From assembly GCF_032854445.1 (NCBI RefSeq), contig NC_088298.1, forward strand, positions 21,477,295 to 21,541,294: DNA of 64,000 nucleotides, written 5' to 3'. Within the stretch, counting starts at the first letter, position 1, and every line of letters starts with the position of its first letter. The notes beneath the pieces are model-generated. The model made no database searches and was not told the origin of the DNA. It saw nothing but the letters and a program-made list of their open reading frames with translations. Positions 25,915 to 38,037 of the stretch are shown in pieces. Source of the stretch: Liolophura sinensis. Lineage: Eukaryota; Mollusca; Polyplacophora; Chitonida; Chitonidae. A program made the translations under genes and the position numbers.

Positions 25915-27300
25915 ATTTCTATACAAAATTTGATAGTCGTGGCAGCGATGTAAAGCGAACGTAGAGAGCGGCGCATGCGTTGTATGCACTGTATGCTGTA
26001 AAATACAAATGTAACTCTGGGCGTTGGGAATTGCGTTAGATTCATCATTAGGGTAGCTTGTGTCAGCTGAAGTAAGAACAGATTCAGTACTCTTCTAATG
26101 CAGAGGCCCATCGCCTGCCATCTACTGCTGACACAGCTCACAAATCTGTTCATCTCAGCTAATAAACATAATCCAGGCTGCTGTTGTTGTAAAGTTACTG
26201 TAAATGAACGAAGTTGGAAGGTCAAATTTCACCACATTTGTTGACAGAGATCAGGGGATACTATGAAAGCTATTCGTGGTTCACATGTGGGTGATCAGTG
26301 ACGACAAATATTGCTGAAGTAGTTTTTTCGTTGGAAAAGCGAGGAGAGGCATTCGACAACCTGCTACTGTGTAAGTTGTGTGAATATTAATGAAGACACG
26401 TCTCCACTTCGGCCAATGAAAACTTTCATGTGCCAAGGTATTTTTCCAGTGGAGGATTCAATGGTTTACACGGATTACGACATTTTTTTTACTCCAATCA
26501 GAAAATCAGGCCGAGCGTAATCAGTCTTTCGGCCGAGCGTAAAATCGATCGGTTTGAATGGTCTGTAGTAGCCGTAGTATGCTACGGCTGGGTACTAGGT
26601 TTTACTAAGTCTCGGGAGGGTGGATGAGGGAAAAGTCGAGCCATTTTACAGCATGCTTATGATAGAAGCATTTTATAGGAAAGCATTTTATAGCTTGTAG
26701 CAATTGAAGTGTGTATTGCTTCGCGAGCTCAGTACTAAATTCACTAGTGGTATGAGGGTCTGGAAGGGTGGGAGGGAGGCGGGTAGGTAAGGCAATTTAT
26801 GGCATGGTAGTAACTACAGGCCTTCCAGGTTATATAAAAACGTATCTCATTTTGAAAAAAAGAATAAACCAATACGACGGGAGATGGTAATGATATTGAG
26901 GTCACACCCAGACCGAGTGTGTGCTAAAAACGAAATGACAATAACGTTTGCTTCGCGTAAATAACACAAGCGGGCAATTTCATTGGCCCCAGACAATTTC
27001 TAGCCAAAACCAATGAACTCGGTCAACTCCACATGGCTGCACGGAAACAACTGGAGTGCTCTGGAGTTCTGGAGTGCATGGGCTGTTCGTTCATACAGAA
27101 GCTCGCCTTTGTAAATTTATGCTGTCCACGTGTATTTCAATTCTCAACAGAATTAATCTAAACAGAAAGTTTGTTTTTTAAAGAAGGTGCTGGATACAGT
27201 GTTTTGTGTATAAAGACAAGATGTCCAATCTGCCATTTAGTATTATGTCATTTTAATTTTTTTGTATAAACATTCATTTAAAAACAACATTATTTTTTTT
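25915..27300. other. Intronic stretch without a recognised element
   Basis: Short G-rich tracts at 26755-26790 and a duplicated CTGGAGTGC-type phrase at 27050-27080. No exon supported. Confidence 0.4.
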
Positions 27301-27417
27301 ATTAAATTCTCTTTATTGGAATTTTGTTTCATGATCTTTGACGGCATATATTCGAGCCATCATCACAGAAAAAGCAACAATAACAGCCACAACAACAGCG
27401 AAAAATGAACGACCTAC

Positions 27418-27536
27418 CTTTCTTAGTATAACACAGTCGTCTTCAGTGCGTATGATCGGATCGTTACATCGTAGCAGTTCCGCTAAATCGCCATGTTTCA
27501 TGAATTCAAAGATCATGTAGGGCGACTGGCCCACGC
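27418..27536 (-). CDS. RTK exon: kinase hinge and helix D
   Basis: 119 bp, starting with two bases of a split Gly codon and ending in phase 0. The acceptor is CGTTGTTACAG and the donor AAAG|gtaggt. Residues 295-333 contain MIFEFMKHGDL: Phe303 is at the gatekeeper position, as in Trk and MuSK, and MKHGDL is a Trk-like hinge signature. The loop after helix D (about 316-333) is short, so the kinase-insert region is not expanded. A degenerate TGAT-type repeat lies just upstream in the intron (about 27617-27832). Confidence 0.93.
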
Positions 27537-27616
27537 CTGTAACAACGGGAAAAGCTATACGACAGTTGTTGGTTACTGATCTTCCCAGCCCCAAGGGCTA
27601 CAGTTTGGCTGACATA

Positions 27617-27832
27617 TTGATTTATTGACTGATCGATGGATCGATGGATATACGGATTGATTGATTTATGGATTAATTGATTGATTGATAGATTGGCTTG
27701 CTGACTGATTGATCGATAGACCCAAATATTTGTTGATTGATCTATTGATTAATTAGTTGGATGACTTCATGATTAATTGATAGATTAATGGATTTATTAA
27801 TTGATCGATAGATTGATTGTTTGACTGCGGTA
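27617..27832. repeat. Degenerate TGAT-type simple repeat
   Basis: Iterated GATTGATTGAT and GATCGATAGAT-like words; a second patch lies at about 28082-28175, on the other side of a MITE. Confidence 0.8.
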
Positions 27833-27847
27833 TTGGTTTAATTAAAC

Positions 27848-28078
27848 TGAAAAATTTAATCCGTTAGTTTTTAACAGAAAGTCTGTTGTTTGAGTTATGC
27901 TAGAATGTTAAATTATGTTGTTAAATATAACACATATATTCAATATATTAATTCAACATAAAGATTTTACTACACAAAGGGGGTATCATATGAAATATGA
28001 CATAGCGTTATAATGTAATAACAGGTTACATTCTAGCATCACTCAGATAACAGACTTTATGTTAACTTTAATTTTTGT
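27848..28078. mobile_element. MITE family 1 copy, ends decayed
   Basis: Interior phrases AACAGAAAGTCTGTTGTTTG and CATTCTAGCATCACTCAGAT match the intact copies; the terminal CACTCAAAAA is lost. It splits the TGAT repeat in two. Confidence 0.7.
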
Positions 28079-28179
28079 AATATGTCGATGTATAGATTAA
28101 ATGATAGTTTGATGGATTGATTTTCTGACTGACTGGGCTGGTGGACTCTGACATTGATTGACTGATTGATTGTGGGCTA

Positions 28180-29170
28180 GCTGAAGGACTAATTCAACTA
28201 GTCTCCTTTCTGGTTTAAGCCTTAGGTATAGCACCGGTCATACAAATAAATTAAATGTAAACCTGGTATATGAGGCGACCATGTGATATTCCCCACGTGT
28301 TTGAGATTTCGCTGAAATCTTGAATAATGAACATTAAAACCGGGACAAGACCCCTATACTCCGATTTGCATATAACTGCTCCTTGCTATTTATCAACAAC
28401 GAGTCTGTACACTTAGGGTTTCGAACCAAACGTAAACCCATTTACCCTATCACTTTCCTTGAAGAAAAAAAAAGCCGCCTCCAACTTCAGAATCCTCACG
28501 ATTTTATGTGAATGTCGATCCTAACTCGCGTATATATGTAAGTTCAGAAAGCGAGGGTAAGATATGGAAAAGTAAGATATCACATTCTTCAGAAGCGAAG
28601 CTATTATTTCTGTTTTCACAGCAGAAGTATCGAGTTTACTTTTGGTCTTATTACATTAAATCTATTGATTACAACTGACAACAGTATCCCGGTCGATTCG
28701 CATCGCATTTCAAAAAGTTGTCCGCCGTGGGCATTGTGTTTTTCTATGTATTTGTGAATGCGATGGCGTGATTCTGTGATGTTTATTCCGTTTAAGGTCA
28801 TGCTTGGAGGTGAAAAACTTAGAACAAAAATTATATTAATAGGAGCCATAAAACGCCTGGTTCGTTTAATATAAAGATTTAATCACGAGGCGAATACTCA
28901 TCGACATCTCAGCAAAGCGGAGAAAAATTGCAGCCGAAGGTATTATCGATAAGACAAGCTGTTCATTTTTTTCTTCCCCTCTATTCCTTTTTAATCCTTT
29001 GATCAATAAAAGTTGCTGCTCGAGAATAATTTACGACATATTCATTTTAACACATTGCGTGTCATTATTCTAATATCGTTTCTCCATGATAATCAAAGGC
29101 TGTTTTACACTGAAACTGTCGTAATTGAGTTGGAGCCATTTTTTGGCAAAATGCCGGAAACCGTTCTTAC
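28180..29170. other. Intronic stretch, nothing recognised
   Basis: Remaining part of the intron 27537-29170. A 77-codon minus-strand ORF (28616-28849) has no splice or domain support. Confidence 0.4.
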
Positions 29171-29335
29171 CATCAACCACGACACCGAGTAACTTGAGGA
29201 TGTTGTCGTGATCAAAAGCACTCATGATTTCCACTTCTCTCTCAAAATCCTCCCGAATTTCATTCGTGGCACCTTCTTTCAGCACTTTCACAGCAATCAA
29301 AATAGGACTGTCTTCAGAATCCGTCTCCATTTCCC
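29171..29335 (-). CDS. RTK exon: kinase N-lobe with catalytic Lys and helix-C Glu
   Basis: 165 bp. The acceptor is GGTTCGCTAG|GG and the donor GATG|gtaaga. The split codon with the preceding exon makes Gly239, and the last base splits Gly294. AVKVLKEG carries Lys255 (ATP phosphate contact). FEREVEIM carries Glu272 of helix C. NILKLLGVV (283-291) is the usual strand 4-5 region. An acidic insert (TDSEDSP, 243-249) precedes strand 3. The segment resembles MuSK and Trk about equally. Confidence 0.95.
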
Positions 29336-29797
29336 CTAGCGAACCAACAACAAGAACAATTAGTTACAAAACCCGCTATTATCATTCCTGTGACATCAAC
29401 GCAGAAAAGTGCTGACCTGTAAATATTTTCAGTATGATGAAAATTTCAAAAATATGCAGGAATATTGTAAATGTACGTATTTATAGTGAAATGAAGCCAC
29501 CAGCTCTCTAGACGTACGTCTCAAGAATAGGATTCGGCATATTTTTTTCTTTTCAGATTAAAATGAAACATGGAATCGGCTATTATACCCACACCGACAA
29601 AGCTGTAAAACGGTTTCTCTACATGCAATAATGTCGATTTATGGACGTTGATAACCAGAAAATTACACAACAGATATAACAAACACAGATTAACATTATG
29701 TACAAATCATCTGCAAGAGAACAACCTGAAACATAACAGACCTTGAAGTTTTCTGATCTTCCGGGAACAACCTTTTTGCGTTGGAGACTTTGTTCTA

Positions 29798-30044
29798 CAC
29801 TCAAAAACTTTAACTTTAAATTTAACAGAAAGTCTGTGGTCTGACTGATGCATTCTGCAATAGTAATACAATATTGTGTCATATTCAACGTAATATCCTG
29901 TGAGTGTAATATAATGGTTATGTTTAATTAATAGAATATGTGTGTTACCTTTAAAAGAATAATCTGTTGCAATACCGGAATACATTCTAGCATCACTCAG
30001 ATAACAGACTTCCTGTTAAATATACCAGATTAAGTTATTGAGTG
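29798..30044. mobile_element. MITE family 1, intact
   Basis: 247 bp flanked by TA (29796-29797, 30045-30046). Termini CACTCAAAAAC and TTATTGAGTG are inverted repeats, and the inner AACAGAAAGTCTGTGGTCTG is mirrored by CAGATAACAGACTTCCTGTT. A TA duplication with CACT-type ends suggests a Tc1/mariner-type transposase acting in trans. Confidence 0.8.
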
Positions 30045-30419
30045 TATGGTAACCTCATGGGGCCATCTAATGTGGCTTCGCTACAATCTTCCTCAGGGAA
30101 ATTGGATTCATAGAGTGTAGTATGAGATTCTTACATATTAACGGGAAAGATGTAATCGTCCGTTACTTTTGATATCACAATCTGTTCGGTTAAGGTCGGT
30201 TAAGGTCTGTAACGCTCGTCATTTTCGAACTGTATCGAATACCGCTTAACCTGGGCCTAGGGGCCGTAAAGACAGCCATCTTCATTACATCTGCGTGATG
30301 CCTTTATAAACAGCTGCAATCAAAGCGCGACTCGGATACCTTGTTTAATTGTTATTTGACCTGGAACTCATTCATGGACTACGAATTTGAACTTTGATAT
30401 GGAATTCATGCCTGGAATA

Positions 30420-30650
30420 TCCACTGTCTGCCCAGCATCACTGAAAACTGATGACAGCTTCTCTCTTGTGTGTGTCCGGCTTTATTTCCTGTTTGTATAA
30501 TTTCTTACATGCCTTTGTCTTTGGGAGCTAGTGTTAAACGTTGTTTTGGAAATGGATCTTGCGATTATCGACTTGGAACGCCCTTTACGGACTACGAATG
30601 GTATACGCATGTCGGACATGACGCTTTTATTCAATTAATTAAAGAACAAC
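30420..30650 (+). repeat. Dispersed repeat, family D
   Basis: GTTAAACGTTGTTTTGGAAA, GATCTTGCGATTATCGACTT and GACTACGAATGGTATACGC recur almost unchanged at 39265-39360. Confidence 0.7.
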
Positions 30651-30659
30651 TGTGTTCAA

Positions 30660-31780
30660 CAGAAATCAAGTGATAAATGTTGACGTATAAAGTGCTGAGG
30701 TGATGTGATCGCGATACGTGGCTTACAATACGGTGATAACTGTTCAATACTATCACCCTGGAAAAAGGAGGTTGTATTCCACTTTACAATTAATACTCGA
30801 GACAAAACATTCTCCCGCCAACGCAATTAAGACAAGCATGTTCTGATCCGTGTTCAACACACACCGCCAACGAACTAAACGAGTATATCCATACATCAAA
30901 TAAGGAATTTGGAAGGATTCATGAAAAGGAAATGGCTCTTATCAGATAAGCATTCGTTATTCCAGGTCGTGTGACATAAATTATAAAGAGTCATAATAAT
31001 AGTCAAGTGTTCCACAACAACAAATCTTCAAAGATTTATGACGCTGGAAAGCCTAAGCTATTATTAAAGATTCCAATGGCAGAGTTTAGGCAAGCACGCA
31101 GAGCTTTCTGATCCCACACCTAATAAAATTTGTGCCCAGAGCAACCTATTTATAAACTGACTATCGGATTATGTCTGTATATGATATTAATCTCGTGAAT
31201 TCAGATACAAGAGCGCTTAAACAAGGTCTCGAAAGTTTATCAAGCTAAAAAGTGCAAGAAATGCCGATACATTTAAGGTCAACCTCCTAAATTAATAATA
31301 CGAATGATAACAATGTAAAGAATTGACAACGAAATAGGTTCAGTAATCCTCAAAGTTCTGAGCCATTCCGATAAAAGCCTAATTTATTCGGAACAACACG
31401 TTCGGAACCGATTTTGCAAGCAGTCTTGTTGGTTTTGCTAAAGAGCCTGTCCACTCCGCAATATTATCTCGCCTATGTCGGCTTCATTTAGCTAAGTACA
31501 TCACATATGTATTATTTACAAACCCGAGGAACAGGCAGCCGCGTGAATCTCATAATTTCTAAATCTCTCTGATCAGTCCACTAACATTTGTGACTGACTT
31601 ATATTGTGTTCGGTGGGCCATTCGTCATGTTAGTATTATCTATAATCTAGAGCACAGTCAGCGCTGTAGTCTGGTCCAGGAAGGTAAGAAGCCAGGGAAG
31701 ATTGCCAGTCTATACCCAATATATACTGTAAGCCTATTCTTTCAAGAATGCAAACTTGTTAACATTATCACGAGTTTGCA
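30660..31780. other. Intronic stretch, nothing recognised
   Basis: No supported exon or element; faint family D phrases near 30840. Confidence 0.4.
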
Positions 31781-31783
31781 TGG

Positions 31784-32342
31784 GTTGGTCATGAATGGAT
31801 GGACAAGTCATCGTTGTCTTGAGGTAACGTGTGACCTTCCCGGAGGACCATCTACTGTTGGTGTTAAAAGAAAAACTGATATTCGCACAATATGTTGAAA
31901 AAAACGAATTCACGGAATAAGCTATTGCTTTCAAATGGATTATATCTTTCAGAAATAATGAAGTGAAAACAGAAGCAAGAAAAAGAAAGCAGCAATTGTT
32001 AGTCAAAAATTTATAAAAACTTTCTGTGCTAGTTTTTACCTTTCTCTAATATTATCCTTAGACTGGTCTAGCTGGTTTACAACAATGTGAAGGTCATTTT
32101 TATCTGTCTTGTTCATTGACTTGGGGGTTTGTTTTACACCATACTCAACACGCATACAGCTTATACAACAAGGATCTGGCTCAACAGTGTCATAAAAATA
32201 GCAGAGAGTGGCTGGTAGTGGTTTCTGTTTTGTCTCCTCCGTCACTTGGTAACAGCACCTGTCTTACAACGCTGCTGATCCTGAGGGAGCGGCACACGTT
32301 ACCTCAAGACAACGATGACTTGTCCATCTGTATCTGACCAAC
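31784..32342. mobile_element. 559-bp element with long terminal inverted repeats
   Basis: A 36-bp exact inverted repeat at 31798-31833 and 32293-32328 (starts GATGGACAAGTCATCG). It is extended outward by a 6-bp unmatched spacer and a further exact 8 bp (GTTGGTCA / TGACCAAC), and inward by weaker matches. The interior has no transposase-like ORF, so it looks non-autonomous. Target duplication is not evident. Confidence 0.8.
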
Positions 32343-32564
32343 GAATGCGAAATTCTTTTCATTCGTAAACGTCATTTTAGCATCCTGTTTAGAACAAGAG
32401 TAAATCTACAACAAGCTGTCTTTGTGCCTGAATCTGCGCCAATCCAGTGAAGGATCTTAGCTGACAATAAGTTGACAATGTCCAGGGCTGGTCTCGTCGT
32501 CCAAAAGACGCCAATATGTGGTCAGTCCTAATTTAGGATACTGGTACACAAATGTCTGTTGAGG

Positions 32565-32895
32565 CAGTAGTATTTATTTACTATTTTATTGTCGCTCGAG
32601 GTATTCTCAAGAATCATTCACTGATATACGACGGTAGTTAATTACAAGGGTAAAGGAAACCGGGATGGCCGGCGTAAACCAAGAACCTTTGGCAAGATAC
32701 TGATAAACTTGTTCACAGGTGACGTTGAGATATAAACTCCATATTGGAGGAAGGCAAGTGGTCTTCAACGGAAGTTAGTCTGTGCAAATGGTCACACGAC
32801 GGCTTATTGTTCTAAAGGCCACACACGCAGGTATTAAGGGGGAATCTACGAATCTGCCTTGCCAAGGCAAGATTTGAACAAGCACCTCGTGTAAC
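32565..32895 (-). mobile_element. Decayed SINE-like repeat, family C
   Basis: TTATTTACTATTTTATTG, TATTCTCAAGAATCATTCAC, ATACGACGG and GATTTGAACAAG in the order tail, core, B box of a minus-strand SINE. It lies beside the transmembrane exon. Confidence 0.55.
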
Positions 32896-32945
32896 CTTGA
32901 GAATGAACCAAGATTAATAATAAGTTAGTTAATTACACTTCTCAC

Positions 32946-33305
32946 CTTTGTACACCTGACCGAATGCCCCTTCCCCCACGGCGTCTAAGAGCCTGACTTT
33001 CTCCAGAGGTATCTCGATGGCACAGTAGCGATCTGAACTCACGCCGTCTCCGATAGGACTGAAATACGTGGGGTTCTTGTTCACCATATTCATCCTGTCC
33101 AACAACTGAACATTGTCTCCGTTCTTGATGACAGATTCGGAATTTGTACGTCTCTTCAGTTTGGATTGTTTGTACTTCTTGTAGCTGAGATAAAGCAACA
33201 TGGTGATCACGGCAATGACAGCGGCGACTGGTATTAAAATCTGAACCGAGAAAAGGACGGTCCCTCCAATGGCCGTCGTGTCTCCTTCTGGGACTGTTGT
33301 AACGT
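32946..33305 (-). CDS. RTK exon: stalk, transmembrane helix, juxtamembrane, glycine loop
   Basis: 360 bp, phase 1-1. The acceptor is TTGTTCCTCCAG and the donor AAAG|gtgaga. Residues 120-238 comprise a short Thr-rich stalk, a hydrophobic helix at about 134-158 followed by a Lys/Arg-rich stop-transfer stretch (161-171), a juxtamembrane segment and the first kinase strand. NPTYF (196-200) matches the PTB-docking NPxY of Trk (NPQYF) and MuSK, which recruits Shc/FRS2 or Dok7 type adaptors in those receptors. GEGAFGQV (229-236) is the nucleotide-binding loop. A SINE-like repeat (about 32565-32895) sits about 50 bp downstream of the donor. Confidence 0.95.
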
Positions 33306-35490
33306 CTGGAGGAACAAAGGAGTTAGTTTTATAGGCAGGCGCCGTCATCTACGGCCGTTTTGAAAAAGCGGTATTCGACTTCCACAAAAATCTTTGTGAA
33401 AGCTTGCACGGCATCTTACGACCAGAAATAACTGATTTTGGTAGACCTGTCACTTCACCATGAATTTGCATCATCGGCAGTTCAACTATATAATTATTAT
33501 TTGGTTTGGTACATTTCAACATATTAAAGCAGTGGGTAGTTTGTAGACTCAGGAATTAGGAGCCCAGATGATTTATCGTCAGATGTCAGTACATAACTGA
33601 CAAATGCTCAAAAACCGCGAAATCCAGTGTAAAGTGACATGTCTTCCAGCATTCTGTTAAAACTGTTTTGAAAAATCCCGTGGCTCTCGCGAGATTTCTA
33701 CGGAAGTCGAATACTGCCTTTAGTTTTTAGTAAAGCGAGGATTGAATAGTAGATGCGATCTTACAGAGAGAAAGGTGTCACCACTCTCGTTACTCATCAA
33801 GTCTTTTCTTTTTGAGAATCAAAATCTTCCTAAATTTATAGCCAATTCAAGTCTTTCTACAAAGTCAGTCCCAATGCTGACAAATTGACTGTGCTGCCTC
33901 ACTGAAATCCTATGCTCCTACCCAGTCACAGTATAAATGACCTCACACGAGCAGTGCTTGAACTGCGCCCGTGTGACCAGGGCAGTTGACAATTACACAT
34001 ACTGTAGTTTCGATAACACTTAAAATCCAAGTTTGGGACAAAGTCCCCCGATGATAGGGCATGGTAAACCTCTGCAGTTCCACACAATTCAGCAACATTT
34101 GTGCATTTTATGTGAAAGTTTGTGTTATCTGAAACTTTATATGGTCTCGATCATAGCATAAAGTCCAAATCATCAAATGAGCTGCACTTTGAGATGCATC
34201 CTGAGACGGAGTCAAATCTTATAACAATGTTGCGGCATAAGAATAAATCACCATGTACCCGTTTTGCGCATGTCTAATGTGACCCACTCGAAGTTTTTTA
34301 TATGAAACGACACGGGTTCGAACCGAGGAACTCTGCGGCCACCTTAAGGCAATTCAAATCGAAGAAAGATCGGCTGTATAACGCCTAGGTTTCCTTTGGC
34401 AGGTTGACACATTATTGAAATAATTGTTCTTGCAAGATTATTCCGTATAGATTAAATGGTAGGTACCTTGATACACAGATGAATTGGTTGTATTTGCGCA
34501 TGCGTGTACATGTGTGTGTTTACACCATACACAAGCTTAATTTCACCGCCCTCTAGGCCAAGATGACCGCGCTAACATGATATCTGACACTGTCCCCATT
34601 ACATCGAACATCCAGACGATCGTTATCCCGTCGTCATCAGGCCACTCTAATCGCTAAACCAACCATCAGCATCCGACGACTGAAATAATATCCGTTTTCT
34701 CAATTGATTAATGACCCAGCAGTCTAATTCATCACGATTCAGGTTATAAATCACGACTTGGCATTGAAATGTTTCGCTTAATCTGTGTTTACTCAACGCC
34801 ATTACAGAAAGACATTTATAACAGAGACAAACCGTCACGTCATCAGAAAATGAAAACATGTCGGGTGACAATTAGAATCGATCTGCTTTTTTTTCTCTTC
34901 TTAGAATTCGGTGTTTCAGAACAGTGCGTTTGGGATTTGACATACAGAAGTGGTGCTTACATAATAAGCATGTTTAGGGTCAAAATAAACACGTTTTCGA
35001 CATTATAATTCATTCTGTTCAAAATTATCTGTTGTATACGCATATGCCATGAAATGTCGTTAGAAAACCCATGACTCGCTTAAGAATGAAAACAAAGAAA
35101 AGGCCAAGCGTCTGCCTTCGATGCTTTAGTTTGTAATTCATTGCTTAAGACTTTTTTCTGTATTTCGTAAGTATAAAAGTAAGTATAAAAGAAAACAATC
35201 AGGCAAAAGTCTGTATCATGAAAAGTGTTAGATTTAAATGATGCAAAGTAGGCACGAGCTCTACGTATCGTAGATGATGAGTGCAGTCAAACTCTACACA
35301 GTCTCAGATCTTATAGAGATGTTTTCCTGGACCGTGCTTTTTTAAAAAGAATACCCTCTTTAACTTCAAAGAAATCGCGAAGAAAGATTGATACAGAATG
35401 CACTGCATGAGTAATTGGAGACGTATTTCGTCCATTCAGTTTTCTTTTCATTTGTAAATAAGGGAAGTTTCAACAGACTTCAAACGAAAG
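33306..35490 (-). other. RTK intron, no element clearly recognised
   Basis: Weak SINE B body similarity near 33880-33960 (CTGCCTCACTGAAATCC) and a tRNA-like GGGTTCGAACC near 34316. No exon recognised. Confidence 0.4.
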
Positions 35491-35499
35491 TAATAACGT

Positions 35500-36110
35500 G
35501 TCGGTATCCGGTCGGTTAAATGAATAAATGGTTCGTCCGACTGGTGCCTGGCCCCTCGTCGTGTTCAATAAGTCAGATAGACACGGTGCTCTCATTCAGG
35601 TCCGCGCTATATATTTTTTTTCGCGCCGTTATCGATCCGGCGCCTTTCACAAGGACGGCGGGGGATATTAGTAGGAATTAGGCATTTCTATGCGGCGCGA
35701 GTCATTCTGGGCAGGTTTATGAACAGGGAGCAATATTCCGTGAAAGGCGAGAGCAAGAAAGAAGAACATCACCGAGAAAAACGGCGGGCTTTATTAGACA
35801 AGTTGCTGACATGTGCAGAGCTAGCGAGTAAATATCCCCCGTATTGATAAAGCGAATAATGGAGCGAGTGTTTGTAAGGGACAGATCACATGACCCGTAT
35901 GATTGATCACGTGACCCGGCGAACTGTGTGGCGGGACGGAATCTGGTGAAGGATGATTTACGCGCGACCTTGACACTGGCGGTATTAGTCAGCGTCAGAA
36001 CGAGACCGGACGCTGTGGAATAGAAGTTTGACTGAATCAGTACCGCGAGATAAGTCGCTCCAGCCACCGCTCCGCAGACTCGCAAAATAGCGCAGGGAAA
36101 TCAAATACAA
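35500..36110. promoter_or_regulatory. CpG-rich islet inside the RTK intron, function unknown
   Basis: GC and CpG content are clearly higher than in the AT-rich surroundings. It contains GCGCCGTTATCGATCCGGCG, two E-box-like sites (ATCACATGACC, ATCACGTGACC) about 25 bp apart, and no repeat-family sequence. The 122-codon minus-strand ORF here lacks an ATG and splice sites. An enhancer or internal promoter is possible; this is inference from composition only. Confidence 0.35.
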
Positions 36111-36119
36111 TTGCAGGAT

Positions 36120-36780
36120 TTTATTTTAAGACTTAAGTCTTTAAGGCAAAGACCACTCTAAAATGTATTGAGAATCTGTTAGAGAATCAAAATCTTCATA
36201 AACGTATATACCAGATAAAAGACCATTAAAAACTGTCCAGGAAAATAGTGGATTTATTGTTTTAAGGATTGTTCGAATCCGAGTAAAACTGTGTTAAAAT
36301 ATCCGATTCTACGCAGGGCTGTTGTTTCCCAGAAGGCATCAATTACATGACATGTACACTTTTGGGCTTGAAATAATTTTCGAATGCATTTATAGATCTA
36401 TATGCATTTTGAATGAGGTAATGTAGCTGTCTGGTGTGTGTTAAGTAACAAAAACCTTATGTGATGTCACTGGTAGCATTGTGGTCAGAAAAGGTCACCA
36501 TAGAATAAAATATTCACATGCATTTTACTATTTTAAACTGTAAAAATATAAATCCAGCTATTTTCGTGGACAGTTTTTTAATGATTGATCTGATATATAC
36601 TTCATCTTAGTGTTTTCTTTGCCTGTAAGTAGATGTTTCTCTCCATCTTTTTAGTCCATAGACGAAGTGTAATAAAGCTCCTGTATTATACACTTTCCAC
36701 ATTAGTGCCGCATGAGATTCGTATTGCACGCCGCTATTAGCAACGTGACATTACCGTGACGTTATTCAATAACACCACCC
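36120..36780. other. Intronic stretch, nothing recognised
   Basis: AT-rich, with a TTTTAAGACTTAAGTC phrase at about 36123 that may be a MITE family 2 remnant. Confidence 0.4.
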
Positions 36781-36786
36781 TCCGGA

Positions 36787-36925
36787 TTACAAAGCGATCT
36801 TAGACTTAAGTCAAAATTTCATATCACTTTTAAATTGTTATTCCTTACGTAGCAAGATCACAATATTGCTTGATAACTTAAATTCTGGGAAAATTATTAT
36901 AAAACAAATCTGGTGTTGTTGGGAC
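36787..36925. mobile_element. MITE family 2, one-ended fragment
   Basis: AAGCGATCTTAGACTTAAGT through ATTGTTATTCCTTACG to TAAATTCTGGGAAAATTATT matches the reverse complement of the right half of 39906-40116. Confidence 0.75.
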
Positions 36926-37211
36926 AGATAATAATGGGTATTCAAACAAAAAATTACATAAGTAAAAAAAAATTTGAAAACTATAACTGGTGTAGAAACA
37001 ATACGAGGGAAAAAAACTCTGTCATGAAAAGAGTTCGACAATTTATTTTTACGGTTTCAATATCATCTCCTCCGTCCATATTTCAGACTGTTATTGATTA
37101 CGTAACGCATTTGAAGCTGCGAATATTACTTGCAGTCTGTGTTTGTGGACTGTATCAGCTTTCGGGTGATGGACTTTTGTTCAAAAGTCACTAAAGTTTG
37201 GAAAATTGCTA

Positions 37212-37463
37212 CACTAAAAAAATAATCTGTTAAATTCAACAGAAATGTTATCTGAGTGGTGCAAGAATGTATTCTGTCAGTAAAGCAGATTATTTTGTTA
37301 AATATAACACACATATTCTATTCATTCATCATAACCAATCGATTAGATTAACAGGATAATGTGTTGAACATGACACAATATTGTGTTATAATAACAGAAT
37401 ACATTCTAGCATCACTCAGACAACAGACTTTCTGCTAAAATTAACAGATTAAGTTTTTGAGTG
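37212..37463. mobile_element. MITE family 1, intact
   Basis: 252 bp between TA dinucleotides. CACTAAAAAAATAATCTGTT at the left is the inverted counterpart of AACAGATTAAGTTTTTGAGTG at the right; the interior carries CATTCTAGCATCACTCAGA. Confidence 0.85.
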
Positions 37464-37963
37464 TACACTTGTTGGATGGTACACAAAATGTTTTCCAATG
37501 CTACATCATCATGGGTAGAGATTGGCCATCTTTCACAATCTCACACAATGTCACGTGATAGATCAGATCCGAAGCGCCATCTAAATGGGGATAAAGTATC
37601 AAAGTTGCATTTTGATTGAGCTCCTCTGCCGCTAAAGGTAAAAAAAAATGCTATACTGTACCATGTGAAAAATTTTAGATACTTTTATTGAAATTAATTT
37701 ACCGATCATCTTGTCTGACCGTGTTCCACAGATACAATCACCTTATATTTCCTTCATAAATTTCACGAACTGTCATGTATCAGCTCCTCAATTGTCTCCA
37801 TCGTTTGACTATTGCAAATAACTTTTCTTGAAACATTTTACGGACGCACCTGTTATAGTAAATGTAATCAAAAACAGGTCACATGATAAAGTAGGGCTTT
37901 TTTTTTCCCTTAAACGATAAAAGGAATCGAGCTCGAAACTACTGTATTAGATCAGGTAGTTAC

Positions 37964-38037
37964 CGTATTAGTCGTATTCGTTCCAAAGATGTGGGACGGG
38001 GGATGAATGGCGTTGCCGCTTGTATGTAGCTCTTCGC
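37964..38037 (-). other. Candidate cryptic or alternative RTK exon (74 bp)
   Basis: An open 74-bp segment lies between CTTATTTCAG (acceptor) and ACG|gtaact (donor) in the intron between the EGF-like and transmembrane exons. It starts in the phase left by the EGF-like exon and encodes about 24 Ser/Thr/His/Pro-rich residues. It does not end in the phase the transmembrane exon needs. If joined directly, translation of that exon shifts and meets TAA at 33234-33236, before the membrane helix. Either it is a chance exon-like segment, a frame-breaking alternative exon, or part of an exon pair whose partner I did not find. An open stretch this short occurs often by chance. Confidence 0.3.

Noticed and set aside
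35717-36085. 122-codon minus-strand ORF with a signal-peptide-like start, considered as a receptor first exon
   Set aside because: It has no ATG (opens on TTG), lies downstream of ectodomain exons in transcript order and has no good donor; better explained by the CpG-rich islet.
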